From an uncultured Ruminococcus sp. (GTDB lineage: Bacteria; Bacillota; Clostridia; Oscillospirales; Ruminococcaceae), in contig CALGTT010000327.1 of assembly GCA_937901485.1 (NCBI GenBank), positions 1-17,661 on the forward strand: DNA of 17,661 nt. Reading direction: 5' to 3'. The notes beneath the pieces are model-generated. The model did not search any database. It was not told where the DNA came from and worked only from the letters and a program-made list of their open reading frames with translations. Position numbers and translations under genes: made by a program. Below are positions 6,960-14,593 of the stretch, piece by piece; position 1 is the stretch's first letter; the number at the start of each line of letters is the position of its first letter.

Positions 6960-8099
6960 TTATTTGATTTTCAGCACCTTGGTCTCACCGCTGTCGGTGC
7001 GGATCTCCACCGCAACGCTTTGTGCGGCTTCAAAATCCGTCGGCTTGAAATTGAGTATGCAGTAGAAACGCGAAACAAATTCATCCAGATCATCCGGCTC
7101 GTACGGATCGAGCATGATTTCATAGGGAGCGTGTGTGGCGTTTTCGTTGAAATCGCCGAACGGTACGGGCACGCCGTCCACAATCAGGCGGATCGGGCAT
7201 TCCTCTGCAATGGGCATGTAGGCGTTCTCCGACTTCAGATTCAGCAGCTTGCGTGCACAGAGATCACCGATCTCCCAGTTGTCGGTATAGGTCACGCCGT
7301 TGAGCGTGATTGATTCGGGGATCAGGTAGTTGAGATTGAGCATGATCTGGTAATCCGAAACCAGCATATCCTGAATCACGCAGGGGATTTCGTTGATGTT
7401 CACCGCCTCTCTGAACGCGATCTGCTCGATCTGGGAGAGCACCTCCAGATCCGGTCGATAGCGCATACTGATCTCGGTGTCCTCCTCAATCTCCCGTTCA
7501 CCATCCGTCAGGTGGATGCCGTAGATGCGGAGCACAAGATCGGTATCCGGCACATCGAACGGAAAGGCGGAGGGCAGATTTCTGACATTGAAATAGAATA
7601 CTGTCTCGCCGTCCTCGGTTGTGTCCGGTACGCTGTGCAGTGTGAAAACGGTGTATTGACTGAGATTGGTGATGCTTTCTTCCAGCACATTTACATCAAT
7701 GGAAAGGTGGTCAGCAGTGATGCCGTCCTTCAGTCTTGCTTCTACCACGGTATAGGTTTCCGAGGTATCGCCCAGAAAAGCGGCTGCGCGGAAGGATACA
7801 TATTCGCTTTCGCAGACAACATCCAGCGGCTGGTAATCACCGGCATACATTTTCTCAGCAGAAATTTCATCAGAAAATCCGCTGCGCAGGATCTCCACGA
7901 TATTGAATGTGCCTGTGACTGCCCCGACCGTCAGAGTGCCGAGTGCGGCAGCAGCGGCGATGGAAATGCCGGCAGCAAACTTTTTGATGATGCGGCGTGA
8001 GGGTTGCTTTTTCTGTACATACGCCGCCTCATAGAGATTCTCTTTCCAGCTTTCCGGTGTTTTGATTTCATCGAAAACATGATGCAGTTGTTTCATCAT
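6960..8099 (-). CDS. Putative membrane-anchored anti-sigma factor
   Basis: A 379-residue protein made of a short cytoplasmic N-terminus (about 39 residues, including FDEIKTPESWKENLYEAA), one membrane span at about 40-62 (Ala/Gly-rich) and a large outer domain of about 310 residues with many beta-type segments. It overlaps the ECF sigma gene by 4 bases (ATGA), with GAGGAGG just upstream, so the two are made together. The layout is that of clostridial one-pass anti-sigma/DUF4179-like proteins: the N-terminal helix holds the sigma factor and the outer domain senses something. No HxxxCxxC zinc motif is seen, so it is not a ZAS-type anti-sigma. The signal sensed is unknown. A second ATG directly after the first could also be used. 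Function rests on context more than on motif. Confidence 0.75.
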   Translation of the reverse strand: MMKQLHHVFDEIKTPESWKENLYEAAYVQKKQPSRRIIKKFAAGISIAAAAALGTLTVGAVTGTFNIVEILRSGFSDEISAEKMYAGDYQPLDVVCESEYVSFRAAAFLGDTSETYTVVEARLKDGITADHLSIDVNVLEESITNLSQYTVFTLHSVPDTTEDGETVFYFNVRNLPSAFPFDVPDTDLVLRIYGIHLTDGEREIEEDTEISMRYRPDLEVLSQIEQIAFREAVNINEIPCVIQDMLVSDYQIMLNLNYLIPESITLNGVTYTDNWEIGDLCARKLLNLKSENAYMPIAEECPIRLIVDGVPVPFGDFNENATHAPYEIMLDPYEPDDLDEFVSRFYCILNFKPTDFEAAQSVAVEIRTDSGETKVLKIK

Positions 8100-8599
8100 A
8101 AAACCTCCTCATTCGGTGTATCTGTCAGCATGGTTCTCAGCAGCTCCCTGCCTCGCCGAAGTCGGCTTTTGATCGTATTTTCGCGGCTTTTCAGAATCGC
8201 CGCAAGTTCAAGCACCGAATATCCGGCGTAGTAGTGCAGATAGATGACCTCCCTGTATTTTTCGGGCAGTGCCATCACGCTTTCCATCAGCTGACGGTTT
8301 TCGTTGTCCTCATAATAGAGATCTACAAAGTCAAGGGATTCCGTTTTATGACGGCTCAGGAAACGAAAACGGTTCTTACACTCATTGACCGCGACACGAA
8401 TCAGCCACGCTTTGAGGTATTCCGCATCCTCTCTCAGCATCTTTTCATTTTTGAACAGCTTCAGGAATACGTTCTGATAACAGTCCTCGGCATCATGCTG
8501 GTTTCCGAGGCGAACCAGACACAATCCTGTAATCATATCCGAATATTCCTCGACTGCCTTTTCAAACAATTGCTTTGTTTCCGTTGTCGTCATGGACAT
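8096..8599 (-). CDS. ECF-type RNA polymerase sigma factor
   Basis: A 167-residue sigma-70 family protein of extracytoplasmic-function type. Region 2 covers roughly residues 15-80, with the core-binding/-10 segment DAEDCYQNVFLKLF and KAWLIRVAVNECKNRFR. Region 4 covers roughly 108-155, with LPEKYREVIYLHYYAGYSVLELAAIL and the helix-turn-helix end TIKSRLRRGRELL. Regions 1 and 3 are absent, as usual for this class. AAGGAG precedes the ATG at 8599; a second in-frame ATG two codons on (8593) fits about as well. It is followed by a 4-base overlap with a membrane anti-sigma candidate, and is preceded by an ECF-style promoter, so it probably controls its own operon. Targets outside the operon cannot be seen. 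Confidence 0.93.
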   Translation of the reverse strand: MSMTTTETKQLFEKAVEEYSDMITGLCLVRLGNQHDAEDCYQNVFLKLFKNEKMLREDAEYLKAWLIRVAVNECKNRFRFLSRHKTESLDFVDLYYEDNENRQLMESVMALPEKYREVIYLHYYAGYSVLELAAILKSRENTIKSRLRRGRELLRTMLTDTPNEEVL

Positions 8600-8612
8600 C
8601 GTCTCCTTTCTT

Positions 8613-8648
8613 CATTAGTAACACACCGCAGGGGGCGGAAAGGTTGCA
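8613..8648 (-). promoter_or_regulatory. Probable ECF-type autoregulatory promoter
   Basis: Minus strand 8648-8639 reads TGCAACCTTT, close to the AAC-containing -35 elements of ECF sigma factors and like those before many clostridial ECF operons. About 12 bases later comes GTGTGTTACTAAT (8626-8614), and then the ribosome site AAGGAG. No good TTGACA/TATAAT pair is seen in the same stretch. The assignment of the -10 element is tentative. Confidence 0.55.
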
Positions 8649-8719
8649 GGGGAAATGTATTTTTTGAAAAGCGTTTGGAGAAAGTCCGGTTCTGACAAGC
8701 GGCAGCCAATAGAAACCAC

Positions 8720-8786
8720 AAATGCCCGCCATCAGGCGGGGCGCAGAGCCTGCGCCGGCGATCGCTGCCTTTGTGCCTGCTGGCAC
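8720..8786. repeat. Hairpin cluster with a partial copy of the neighbouring terminator
   Basis: Three short stem-loops in a row: CCCGCC/GGCGGG with an ATCA loop (8725-8740), GCGCA/TGCGC (8741-8755) and GTGCC/GGCAC (8773-8786). The first repeats the start of the terminator at 8791 (AAATGCCCGCC followed by a 4-base loop and GGCGGG). This suggests a local duplication or a small palindromic repeat unit. No gene is seen in the stretch 8649-8825. Confidence 0.6.
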
Positions 8787-8790
8787 AATA

Positions 8791-8814
8791 AATGCCCGCC
8801 AAATGGCGGGCATT
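8791..8814 (-). terminator. Rho-independent terminator of homoserine dehydrogenase gene
   Basis: Perfect 10-bp stem AATGCCCGCC / GGCGGGCATT with a 4-base loop, starting 11 bases after the hom stop codon. Reading leftward the tail is TTATTGTG, moderately U-rich. Confidence 0.75.
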
Positions 8815-8825
8815 CTTATCTGAAA

Positions 8826-10058
8826 TTATTCCAGCACCGGATACTGTGCCAGTACCTGCACACCCTTCTGTGCCAGTGCCTTGACAGCAGCGTCAACCTG
8901 TGCGGCGTTCATTTCTGCATTCACGATGCACACAGTCTCGTCCTCGTCCGTGGAAATGGTCTTTTCGTCCACATCGCCCAGCACCTCAGCCAGAAGCTTG
9001 ACATCGGCATCCGTGGTACGGAAGTAACGCTTTGCGGAGAATGCCGCGAAATCCTCGATAAAGTCCGCGTTTTCCGCGCTTTCCCATGTCTGCGCAGAGA
9101 TCGTGCCGTCAAGCTGGAACTGCTCGATCATATCACCGAGCACCGCGCTTGCCGTCGGGAACTTGCCTGCGCCACGGCCGTAGAACATCGAACGATCCGC
9201 GCCGTCCGTATCGGTCATCACAGCATTGAACACATCATTCACCTGAGAAAGCAGGTTGGTGTTCTTTACTGCCATCGGCATCACTGTCGGCAGGATCTTG
9301 CCGTTTTCGAGGGACTTCACCTGTGCGATCAGCTTGATGGCATAGCCGAGCTGCTCACAGAGCTTGGTGTCCTTCAGCTCCACCTCACGGATGCCCTTGG
9401 TGTAAACGGACTCCGGATAGACATGCTTGCCGAACGCAAGGGAGGAGAGGATGCAGATCTTGCGGCAGGCATCGTGGCCCTCCACGTCCGCAGTCGGATC
9501 CTTCTCTGCATAGCCCAGCTCCTGTGCGAGTTTGAGAGCTGCTGCAAAGTCCATATTATCGCAGATCATCTTGTTCAGAATGAAGTTGGTCGTACCGTTG
9601 AGAATGCCGGCAACTGCGGAGAATTCGTTGGCTGCCAAACATTTGTGCATCGGACGGATGATCGGGATCGCGCCGCCCACGCTTGCCTCAAAGAAGAAGT
9701 TGACATTGTGTGCCTTTGCGGTTTGCAGCAGGATATCGCCCTTCTTTGCCACCAGCTCCTTGTTGGAGGTGGAAACGCTCTTGCCTGCCTCCAGACATGC
9801 CTTGACAAAGGTGAATGCCGGCTCAACGCCGCCCATGCACTCTGCGACCACGGTCACATCCTTGTCAGCAAGGATCACATCAATGCTCTTGACTACCTTG
9901 TCACCGTAGGGCTTATCCGGAAAATCACGCAGATCGAGGATGTAGCCAAGTCCGAGGGACTTGCCGCATCTCTTTTCGATGAGTGCCTTATTCTTTTCAA
10001 ACAGCTCCACTACGCCGGAACCTACTACGCCGCAGCCGAGTACCGCAAATTTTTCCAT
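8826..10058 (-). CDS. hom: Homoserine dehydrogenase
   Basis: Reduces aspartate semialdehyde to homoserine with NAD(P)H in the cytosol, the branch point toward threonine and methionine. In 410 residues it shows the Rossmann start VLGCGVVGSG (6-15), STSNKELVA (96-104), the substrate segment FEASVGGAIPII (123-134), GILNGTTNFIL (151-161) and the signature GYAEKDPTADVEGHDA with the catalytic Lys/Asp residues (182-197). The last 70 residues form an ACT domain, the usual site of end-product feedback. The length is typical. The start is placed at 10058, not 10064, because AGGAGG (10072-10067) lies 8 bases before 10058 but only 2 before 10064. It follows the ACT-domain gene by 69 bases on the same strand and is probably read from that gene's promoter; a terminator ends it. 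Confidence 0.95.
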   Translation of the reverse strand: MEKFAVLGCGVVGSGVVELFEKNKALIEKRCGKSLGLGYILDLRDFPDKPYGDKVVKSIDVILADKDVTVVAECMGGVEPAFTFVKACLEAGKSVSTSNKELVAKKGDILLQTAKAHNVNFFFEASVGGAIPIIRPMHKCLAANEFSAVAGILNGTTNFILNKMICDNMDFAAALKLAQELGYAEKDPTADVEGHDACRKICILSSLAFGKHVYPESVYTKGIREVELKDTKLCEQLGYAIKLIAQVKSLENGKILPTVMPMAVKNTNLLSQVNDVFNAVMTDTDGADRSMFYGRGAGKFPTASAVLGDMIEQFQLDGTISAQTWESAENADFIEDFAAFSAKRYFRTTDADVKLLAEVLGDVDEKTISTDEDETVCIVNAEMNAAQVDAAVKALAQKGVQVLAQYPVLE

Positions 10059-10104
10059 TTTCATATCCTCCTGAATTTGTTCATGCCTCTCTACATCTAT
10101 AATA

Positions 10105-10121
10105 CGCCGCCGTTTGCGGCG
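10105..10121 (-). other. Short GC stem-loop between the ACT-domain gene and hom
   Basis: CGCCGC / GCGGCG 6-bp stem with a 5-base loop, 7 bases after the ACT-gene stop and before the hom ribosome site. On the minus strand ATTATAGATG follows, not a U-tract, so it is not a convincing terminator. It could mark a processing or stability site between the two genes. Confidence 0.35.
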
Positions 10122-10127
10122 GTACGC

Positions 10128-10571
10128 TTATTCTCCCGAAAGGATCTTTACATCCACTACGCCCTGCACCTTGCGGAGCATGTCCTCCAGCTCATGGGGG
10201 GACTGCACTGCCCCGTTCAGGCGTACGGAAAACGTCACCGAAGCCACACTGTCAATGGGGATGTTCTGGTTGACCGTCAGGATGTTGGCATCCGCGTCAT
10301 AGAGCGCGGAGAGCACATTGGAGAGCACACCGGCTTCATCACGGAGCACAGCCTGCAGGTTAATGATCCGCTGTGTGATCTTATCCTCGTAGGAATACAC
10401 ACAATTTTTGTATTTATAATACGCGCTTCGGGAGATCCCCACACGCTTGCAAGCCGCCGCGGAGCTTTTCTCCTCCCTGCCGGCAAGCAGCTTCTTGACC
10501 TCCAGCACCTTACTGATGACATCCGGCAGAACGGATGCGTCAACCACAATCAATTGTGTCCGATGTTCCAT
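10128..10571 (-). CDS. ACT domain-containing protein (PheB/UPF0735-like) with HTH-like N-terminus
   Basis: A 147-residue protein with two parts. Residues about 24-58 (EVKKLLAGREEKSSAAACKRVGISRSAYYKYKN) look like a helix-turn-helix. Residues 69-147 form an ACT domain, opening IINLQAVLRDEAGVLSNVLSAL. This is the architecture of the family once labelled PheB, often found beside hom in Firmicutes. ACT domains bind small ligands, mostly amino acids, so a regulatory role in the threonine/aspartate pathway is a fair inference, but no enzyme activity should be assumed. The start is taken as 10571 since GGAGG lies 6 bases upstream; the in-frame ATG at 10592 has that same site within its coding part. 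It is the first gene of a hom operon with a strong promoter. Confidence 0.88.
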   Translation of the reverse strand: MEHRTQLIVVDASVLPDVISKVLEVKKLLAGREEKSSAAACKRVGISRSAYYKYKNCVYSYEDKITQRIINLQAVLRDEAGVLSNVLSALYDADANILTVNQNIPIDSVASVTFSVRLNGAVQSPHELEDMLRKVQGVVDVKILSGE

Positions 10572-10631
10572 ACAGCTCCTCCTGATTTCCAAAACGTCCG
10601 TGTAGAAAGAACAATTGTATTTGCTTATTAT

Positions 10632-10660
10632 ACTATACCATGTTTTTCAGCATTTGTCAA
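10632..10660 (-). promoter_or_regulatory. SigA-type promoter of the ACT-hom operon
   Basis: Minus strand TTGACA (10660-10655), 17-base spacer, TATAGT (10637-10632). The start would fall near 10625, giving a leader of roughly 54 bases before the ATG at 10571. No T-box or riboswitch-like structure fits in so short a leader. Confidence 0.8.
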
Positions 10661-10730
10661 GTGCGGAAAAATGGATCGATGACAAAAATGTACTTTTTCA
10701 TGGTTATGCACCAAACAGATCGGAAAATGC

Positions 10731-10759
10731 TTGCATTATTGAACAATTCATGGTATAAT
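10731..10759 (+). promoter_or_regulatory. SigA-type promoter of the yfmF-yfmH-lgt-folD operon
   Basis: TTGCAT (10731-10736), 17-base spacer, consensus TATAAT (10754-10759). It is divergent from the ACT-hom promoter, with about 70 bases between the two -35 elements. A start near 10766 gives a leader of about 190 bases that includes the poly-C run and three hairpins. Confidence 0.7.
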
Positions 10760-10801
10760 AATACTGATTCTCTTAACTTGAATGGAAAAACGAAAGCTGG
10801 G

Positions 10802-10882
10802 CCCCCCCCCCCCCCCTCCGCCGCCGTTCGGCGGCACCTCCCCCGCTTGGCGGGGGAGGAATATGCGGGGGCTGCGCCCCCG
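10802..10882 (+). repeat. Run of 15 C followed by three strong GC hairpins in the operon leader
   Basis: In the 366-base gene-free stretch 10593-10958. Bases 10802-10816 are 15 C in a row. Then come stem-loops GCCGCC/GGCGGC (10820-10835), CCTCCCCCGC/GCGGGGGAGG with a 3-base loop (10837-10859) and CGGGGGC/GCCCCCG with a 3-base loop (10866-10882). CTTTTCTATT follows the last one at 10890, so it resembles a terminator. Composition is far more GC-skewed than the AT-rich promoter and the region before the start codon, as expected of an inserted palindromic repeat unit. Confidence 0.75.
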
Positions 10883-10958
10883 AGTCCCGCTTTTCTATTG
10901 CAGTTTGGGGGATTGACATCACTGTTAAAAACCGATAACACGAAAGGAGTGAACGTCT

Positions 10959-12233
10959 TTGAATGAAATCGAAATGAAAATCGGTGACGGCATTGATTAT
11001 GTGACCATTGCAGAGCCGAAATTCAAGACCAACACCATTGAAATGATTTTTATGATGCCCGCGGGCAAGGCATATAATTCCGCCTACTCCCTGCTTCAGG
11101 CATTGCTGTCTTCGACCAGCAAGGCATATTCCTCCATCAACGCCATGAGCCGCAAGCTCAGCAGCATGTATGGAGCTTCTCTCAAGGGCAGCAGCGGCAA
11201 GCACGGCGATATGATGCAGATCACACTTTCCGTCTGCGCCATTGCCAATCGCTATGCCCTTTCCGGTGAGGATCTGCTTGCGGATGCTGCGGATCTGCTG
11301 CTCGGCTGTCTGTTTGCACCGAATGCGGAAAACGGCGCATTTTCGGAAACGGATTTCCGCATCGAAAAGCAGGATCTGCTCGATGCCATCGAAGCCGAGA
11401 TCAACGACAAGCGTTCCTACGCGCTGACAAGAGCAACGGCAGCTGCCTTTGCAGGCGAACCGTATGCTTATCCGACGGACGGTACGAAGGAGGATGTCGA
11501 GCTGCTCACGCCCGCATCCGTGTATGAAGTCTACCGCAATATGCTCGAACAGGCAGTTGTCCGCATCTACCATGTCGGGCCGGAACATGCGCCGCAGATC
11601 GGTGAACGCCTGAAGGCTGCTTTTGCAGGCATCACGCGCCGTCCCGTGCCGCTGACCTTCTTCAGCCCCAGCCCGTGCAGGGACGAGAGCCAGCGCATCA
11701 CAGAACCGATGCCCGTCAGCCAGTCCAAGCTCGTGATGGTGCTCAAGGGCGAAGCACCGAAGAAATACGCCATGAATCTGATGAATGTGATGTTCGGTTC
11801 TTCTCCGTTCTCCATGCTGTTCATGAATGTCCGTGAAAAGCTCAGTCTTTGCTATTATTGCTCCAGCCGTCTGGCAAATGTCAAGAGATCCATGTTTGTC
11901 AGCAGCGGCGTGGAGCTGGAAAATGCAGAGAAAACCTGTGATGCTGTTCTCGAACAGCTTGAAGCCATCAAACGCGGTGATTTCACCGATGACATGCTTG
12001 AGGATGCAAGACGCAGTATGCTCAATGGTCTGCACGGCGCGGGGGATACTCCGATGTCCTGCATCGTGTGGAGTCATCTGCAATATTGCGATGAAGATCA
12101 TGACGGTATTTCGGAGATGAATGAAGCCTATCAGAAACTGACACGACAGGATGTGATCGACGCAGCCAATGCACTGCGCGTGGATACCATCTATCTGATG
12201 CAGCAGGAGGGTACAAATGAACAGAACGACTGA
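10959..12233 (+). CDS. yfmF: YfmF-like M16-family protein, EF-P 5-aminopentanol modification-associated
   Basis: A 424-residue M16 (insulinase-like) fold protein of the YfmF type, which in Bacillus subtilis is associated, with YfmH, with the 5-aminopentanol modification of elongation factor P. The metal motif HxxEH is absent from the expected N-terminal place (SLLQALLSSTSKAYSSINAMSRKL), so it is probably the inactive half of a two-protein pair; M16 enzymes often work as active/inactive heterodimers. The C-terminal part carries SPFSMLFMNVREKLSLCYYCSSR, the family's conserved R/Y region. The start is TTG at 10959: GGAG lies 9 bases before it, and the next in-frame ATG, 15 bases on, is too far away. 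It overlaps yfmH by 17 bases. A peptidase role in some other pathway cannot be excluded. Confidence 0.87.
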   Translation: MNEIEMKIGDGIDYVTIAEPKFKTNTIEMIFMMPAGKAYNSAYSLLQALLSSTSKAYSSINAMSRKLSSMYGASLKGSSGKHGDMMQITLSVCAIANRYALSGEDLLADAADLLLGCLFAPNAENGAFSETDFRIEKQDLLDAIEAEINDKRSYALTRATAAAFAGEPYAYPTDGTKEDVELLTPASVYEVYRNMLEQAVVRIYHVGPEHAPQIGERLKAAFAGITRRPVPLTFFSPSPCRDESQRITEPMPVSQSKLVMVLKGEAPKKYAMNLMNVMFGSSPFSMLFMNVREKLSLCYYCSSRLANVKRSMFVSSGVELENAEKTCDAVLEQLEAIKRGDFTDDMLEDARRSMLNGLHGAGDTPMSCIVWSHLQYCDEDHDGISEMNEAYQKLTRQDVIDAANALRVDTIYLMQQEGTNEQND

Positions 12234-13500
12234 AACCATCCGATCGGAAGTGACCGGTGAGAGCTGCCTGCATGTCAAGCACGAAAGCGGTCTGGATATC
12301 TATATCATGGAAATGCCCGGTTATCATACCTGCCACGCACTGTTCGGCACGCGCTACGGCTCGATCAACACACAGTTCCGTCTTAACGGTGAGGCAGATT
12401 ATGCGGAAGTTCCCAACGGTATCGCGCATTTTCTGGAGCACAAGCTCTTTGAAAACGAGGACTGCGATGCCTTTGCACAGTACGCAAAGACCGGCGCGGA
12501 TGCCAATGCCTACACCTCCTTTGACCGCACATGCTACCTGTTCAGCTGTTCGGATCATTTCAACGAATCGCTGGAGATCCTGCTGTCCTTTGTGCAGAAT
12601 CCGTATTTTACCAAGGAAAACGTGGACAAGGAACAGGGCATCATCGGGCAGGAGATCCAGATGTATGATGACGAACCCTCATGGAAGGTGTTCTTCAATC
12701 TCCTGCGTGCCATGTACCATGCGCATCCCGTGCGCATCGACATTGCCGGAACAAAGGAAAGCATTGCACAGATCGACGCAGACCTGCTCTACCGCTGCTA
12801 CCACACCTTCTACAACCTCCACAATATGGCACTTTCCGTTGCCGGCAATGTGAAGGCGGACGAGGTGCTGGAGATCTGCGACCGTCTGCTCAAGCCCTGT
12901 GAGGATCAGGGACTTGAACAGGTATTCCCCGAAGAACCGTATGAGGTCAAGGAAAAGCTGGTCTATGACAATCTCCCGACCGGCGCACCCATCTTCAACC
13001 TCGGCTTCAAGCTCAGGCCCAGAAGCGGACTGGATCTGGTAAGGGCAGAATACCTTGCCTCCATGACCATGCAGACGCTCTTTGATACCAGCTCCGCATT
13101 CTATCAGGAAATGACGGAACAGGGCCTGATCAATTCTGAATTTTCCGTGGATGCACCGTTCACCGGTGAGGGCTATTTTGCCATTACCTGCGGCGGCGAA
13201 TCCCGTGATCCGGAGGCGGTGCGTGACCGTATTTTTGAGGTTATTGCGGATGCCAAGCAGAACGGCTTCGACCGTGAAGCCTTTGAGCTGATCCGGCGCG
13301 TGGGCTACGGCGGCATGGTGCGCGGCTGCGAAAATGTCGAGGTCAACGCCACCAGAATGATCAACGCCTTTATCGCCGGTATCCGTCCGTTTGCGGCGGC
13401 AGAGATCCTGTCTTCCATCACCTACGAGGAAGCACTGGCATTCCTGCGCGAGGAGGTCGATCTTGACAATGCATCCCTTTCTGTGATCCGCAGCAAATAA
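12217..13500 (+). CDS. yfmH: YfmH-like M16 zinc peptidase, EF-P 5-aminopentanol modification-associated
   Basis: The catalytic-type partner of the gene upstream. In 427 residues it has the inverted zinc motif HFLEH (H71, E74, H75) in NGIAHFLEHKLFEN, followed by GADANAYTSFDRTCYLFSC and, about 70 residues after the motif, the Glu-rich helix EQGIIGQEIQMYDDEP that supplies the third metal ligand. The C-terminal half has the typical second M16 domain. In B. subtilis YfmH acts with YfmF in EF-P modification. AGGAGG 6 bases before the ATG sits inside the end of yfmF, so translation is coupled by a 17-base overlap. The gene is followed after 10 bases by lgt. Family call is firm; the link to EF-P is by homology only. 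Confidence 0.9.
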   Translation: MNRTTETIRSEVTGESCLHVKHESGLDIYIMEMPGYHTCHALFGTRYGSINTQFRLNGEADYAEVPNGIAHFLEHKLFENEDCDAFAQYAKTGADANAYTSFDRTCYLFSCSDHFNESLEILLSFVQNPYFTKENVDKEQGIIGQEIQMYDDEPSWKVFFNLLRAMYHAHPVRIDIAGTKESIAQIDADLLYRCYHTFYNLHNMALSVAGNVKADEVLEICDRLLKPCEDQGLEQVFPEEPYEVKEKLVYDNLPTGAPIFNLGFKLRPRSGLDLVRAEYLASMTMQTLFDTSSAFYQEMTEQGLINSEFSVDAPFTGEGYFAITCGGESRDPEAVRDRIFEVIADAKQNGFDREAFELIRRVGYGGMVRGCENVEVNATRMINAFIAGIRPFAAAEILSSITYEEALAFLREEVDLDNASLSVIRSK

Positions 13501-13510
13501 GGAGGGGCAT

Positions 13511-14593
13511 ATGTCAACAGTAGAAGAACTGGGCTGTGCCGATCTCGGAGTCAACGAGATCGTGTTTCCCCATCTGGGCATTGAAGTTGCAATTGATCCC
13601 ACAGCGTTTACGATGTTCGGAGTGAATATCCAGTGGTATGGATTGATCATCACCTTCGGACTGCTGCTTGCGATCATGATCGGCATGTACAATATGCCGC
13701 GTGCAGGCATTGAACCCGACAGAGCCATTGATGCTGTCATCGGCGGCATCATCGGCGGCATTGTCGGCGCAAGAGCCTACTATGTCATTTTCAACTGGCA
13801 CGAGTTTGAAGACGATCTTCTTTCCATTTTCAACACCCGCACCGGCGGTCTGGCGATCTACGGCGGTCTGATCGGTGCGCTCCTTGTGGGCGGTATTGTG
13901 GCAAAATGCCGCAAAGTCCGCCTGCTCCCGCTGCTCGATGTGGTCGGTGTGAGCTTCCTGCTCGGTCAGGGCATCGGCAGATGGGGCAATTTTACCAATC
14001 AGGAGGCGTTTGGCGCAAATACCGACAGCCTGCTGTGCATGACGGGCGGACGCATCCAGAACTGGATCTACAACAATTACACCATGGCTGGTGATGCGTC
14101 GCTGAGTGCGGAGTATCCAGTGCACCCGTGCTTTTTCTATGAATCCGTCTGGTGTCTGACGGGCTTTGCACTGCTGATGTTCGCATTCCATAAATGGCGG
14201 AAATTTGACGGACAGATCTTCCTGCTGTACATCGGCTGGTACGGACTGGGCAGATTCTTCATTGAGGGACTGCGCACGGACAGCCTGATGCTCGGTACAC
14301 TGCGCGTTTCGCAGGTGCTTGCGGCTCTGTGCGTGGTGTTCTCCGTCATCCTGCTGATCGTATGCGGCTCGAAGGTCAAGCGTATGGGCAGGGATTATGT
14401 GCTCTACTGCAATTCTGCGGAATCCAAGGCACTTCTGGAGGAAGCAGCGGCAAAGGCAGAGGCAGCATATCAGAAACGGCTGGAAAAGAAAGCCGGTAAA
14501 ACAGCAGCACAGCCGGAAGTCAAGAGCATTCCGGATGAAAATCAAGAAACTACAGACAAACAGGAGGACGAAAACAATGGCAAAACTGATTGA
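13511..14593 (+). CDS. lgt: Prolipoprotein diacylglyceryl transferase
   Basis: Transfers diacylglycerol from phosphatidylglycerol to the lipobox Cys of prelipoproteins, at the cytoplasmic membrane. The 360-residue protein has about seven spans. Family segments visible are [13 protein letters not shown] (83-94), [16 protein letters not shown] (110-125), the signature [17 protein letters not shown] (152-168), [10 protein letters not shown] (205-214) and the late [18 protein letters not shown]. The last 55 or so residues are an added charged tail rich in Ala, Lys, Glu and Gln with coiled-coil character, longer than in the standard enzyme of about 270-290 residues. GGAGG lies 5 bases before the ATG. 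The 3' end overlaps folD by 17 bases and carries its ribosome binding site. Confidence 0.95.
   Translation: MSTVEELGCADLGVNEIVFPHLGIEVAIDPTAFTMFGVNIQWYGLIITFGLLLAIMIGMYNMPRAGIEPDRAIDAVIGGIIGGIVGARAYYVIFNWHEFEDDLLSIFNTRTGGLAIYGGLIGALLVGGIVAKCRKVRLLPLLDVVGVSFLLGQGIGRWGNFTNQEAFGANTDSLLCMTGGRIQNWIYNNYTMAGDASLSAEYPVHPCFFYESVWCLTGFALLMFAFHKWRKFDGQIFLLYIGWYGLGRFFIEGLRTDSLMLGTLRVSQVLAALCVVFSVILLIVCGSKVKRMGRDYVLYCNSAESKALLEEAAAKAEAAYQKRLEKKAGKTAAQPEVKSIPDENQETTDKQEDENNGKTD

Noticed and set aside
10065..10127. A separate promoter for hom
   Set aside because: TATTAT/TATAGA-like bases exist but no acceptable -35 lies 16-18 bases upstream; read-through from the ACT-gene promoter is simpler.
10572..10631. 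A riboswitch or T-box before the ACT-hom operon
   Set aside because: The leader is only about 54 bases and shows no T-box or known aptamer features.
8655..10682. A 675-codon open frame on the plus strand
   Set aside because: It is antisense to hom and the ACT-domain gene, has no family features, is Cys/His-rich, and runs through the terminator and promoter of the other strand; a shadow of codon bias.
10913..10941. TTGACA at 10913 as a second promoter closer to yfmF
   Set aside because: At a 17-base spacing the -10 would be TAACAC, a poor match, and the start would fall on the ribosome binding site.
10773..12278. A 501-codon open frame on the minus strand
   Set aside because: It is antisense to yfmF, which has clear family motifs and signals; it also passes through the poly-C/hairpin repeat.
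14397..14576. A 60-residue N-terminal extension of FolD
   Set aside because: It lies inside lgt in another frame, and the standard FolD start [10 protein letters not shown] has AGGAGG 9 bases upstream.
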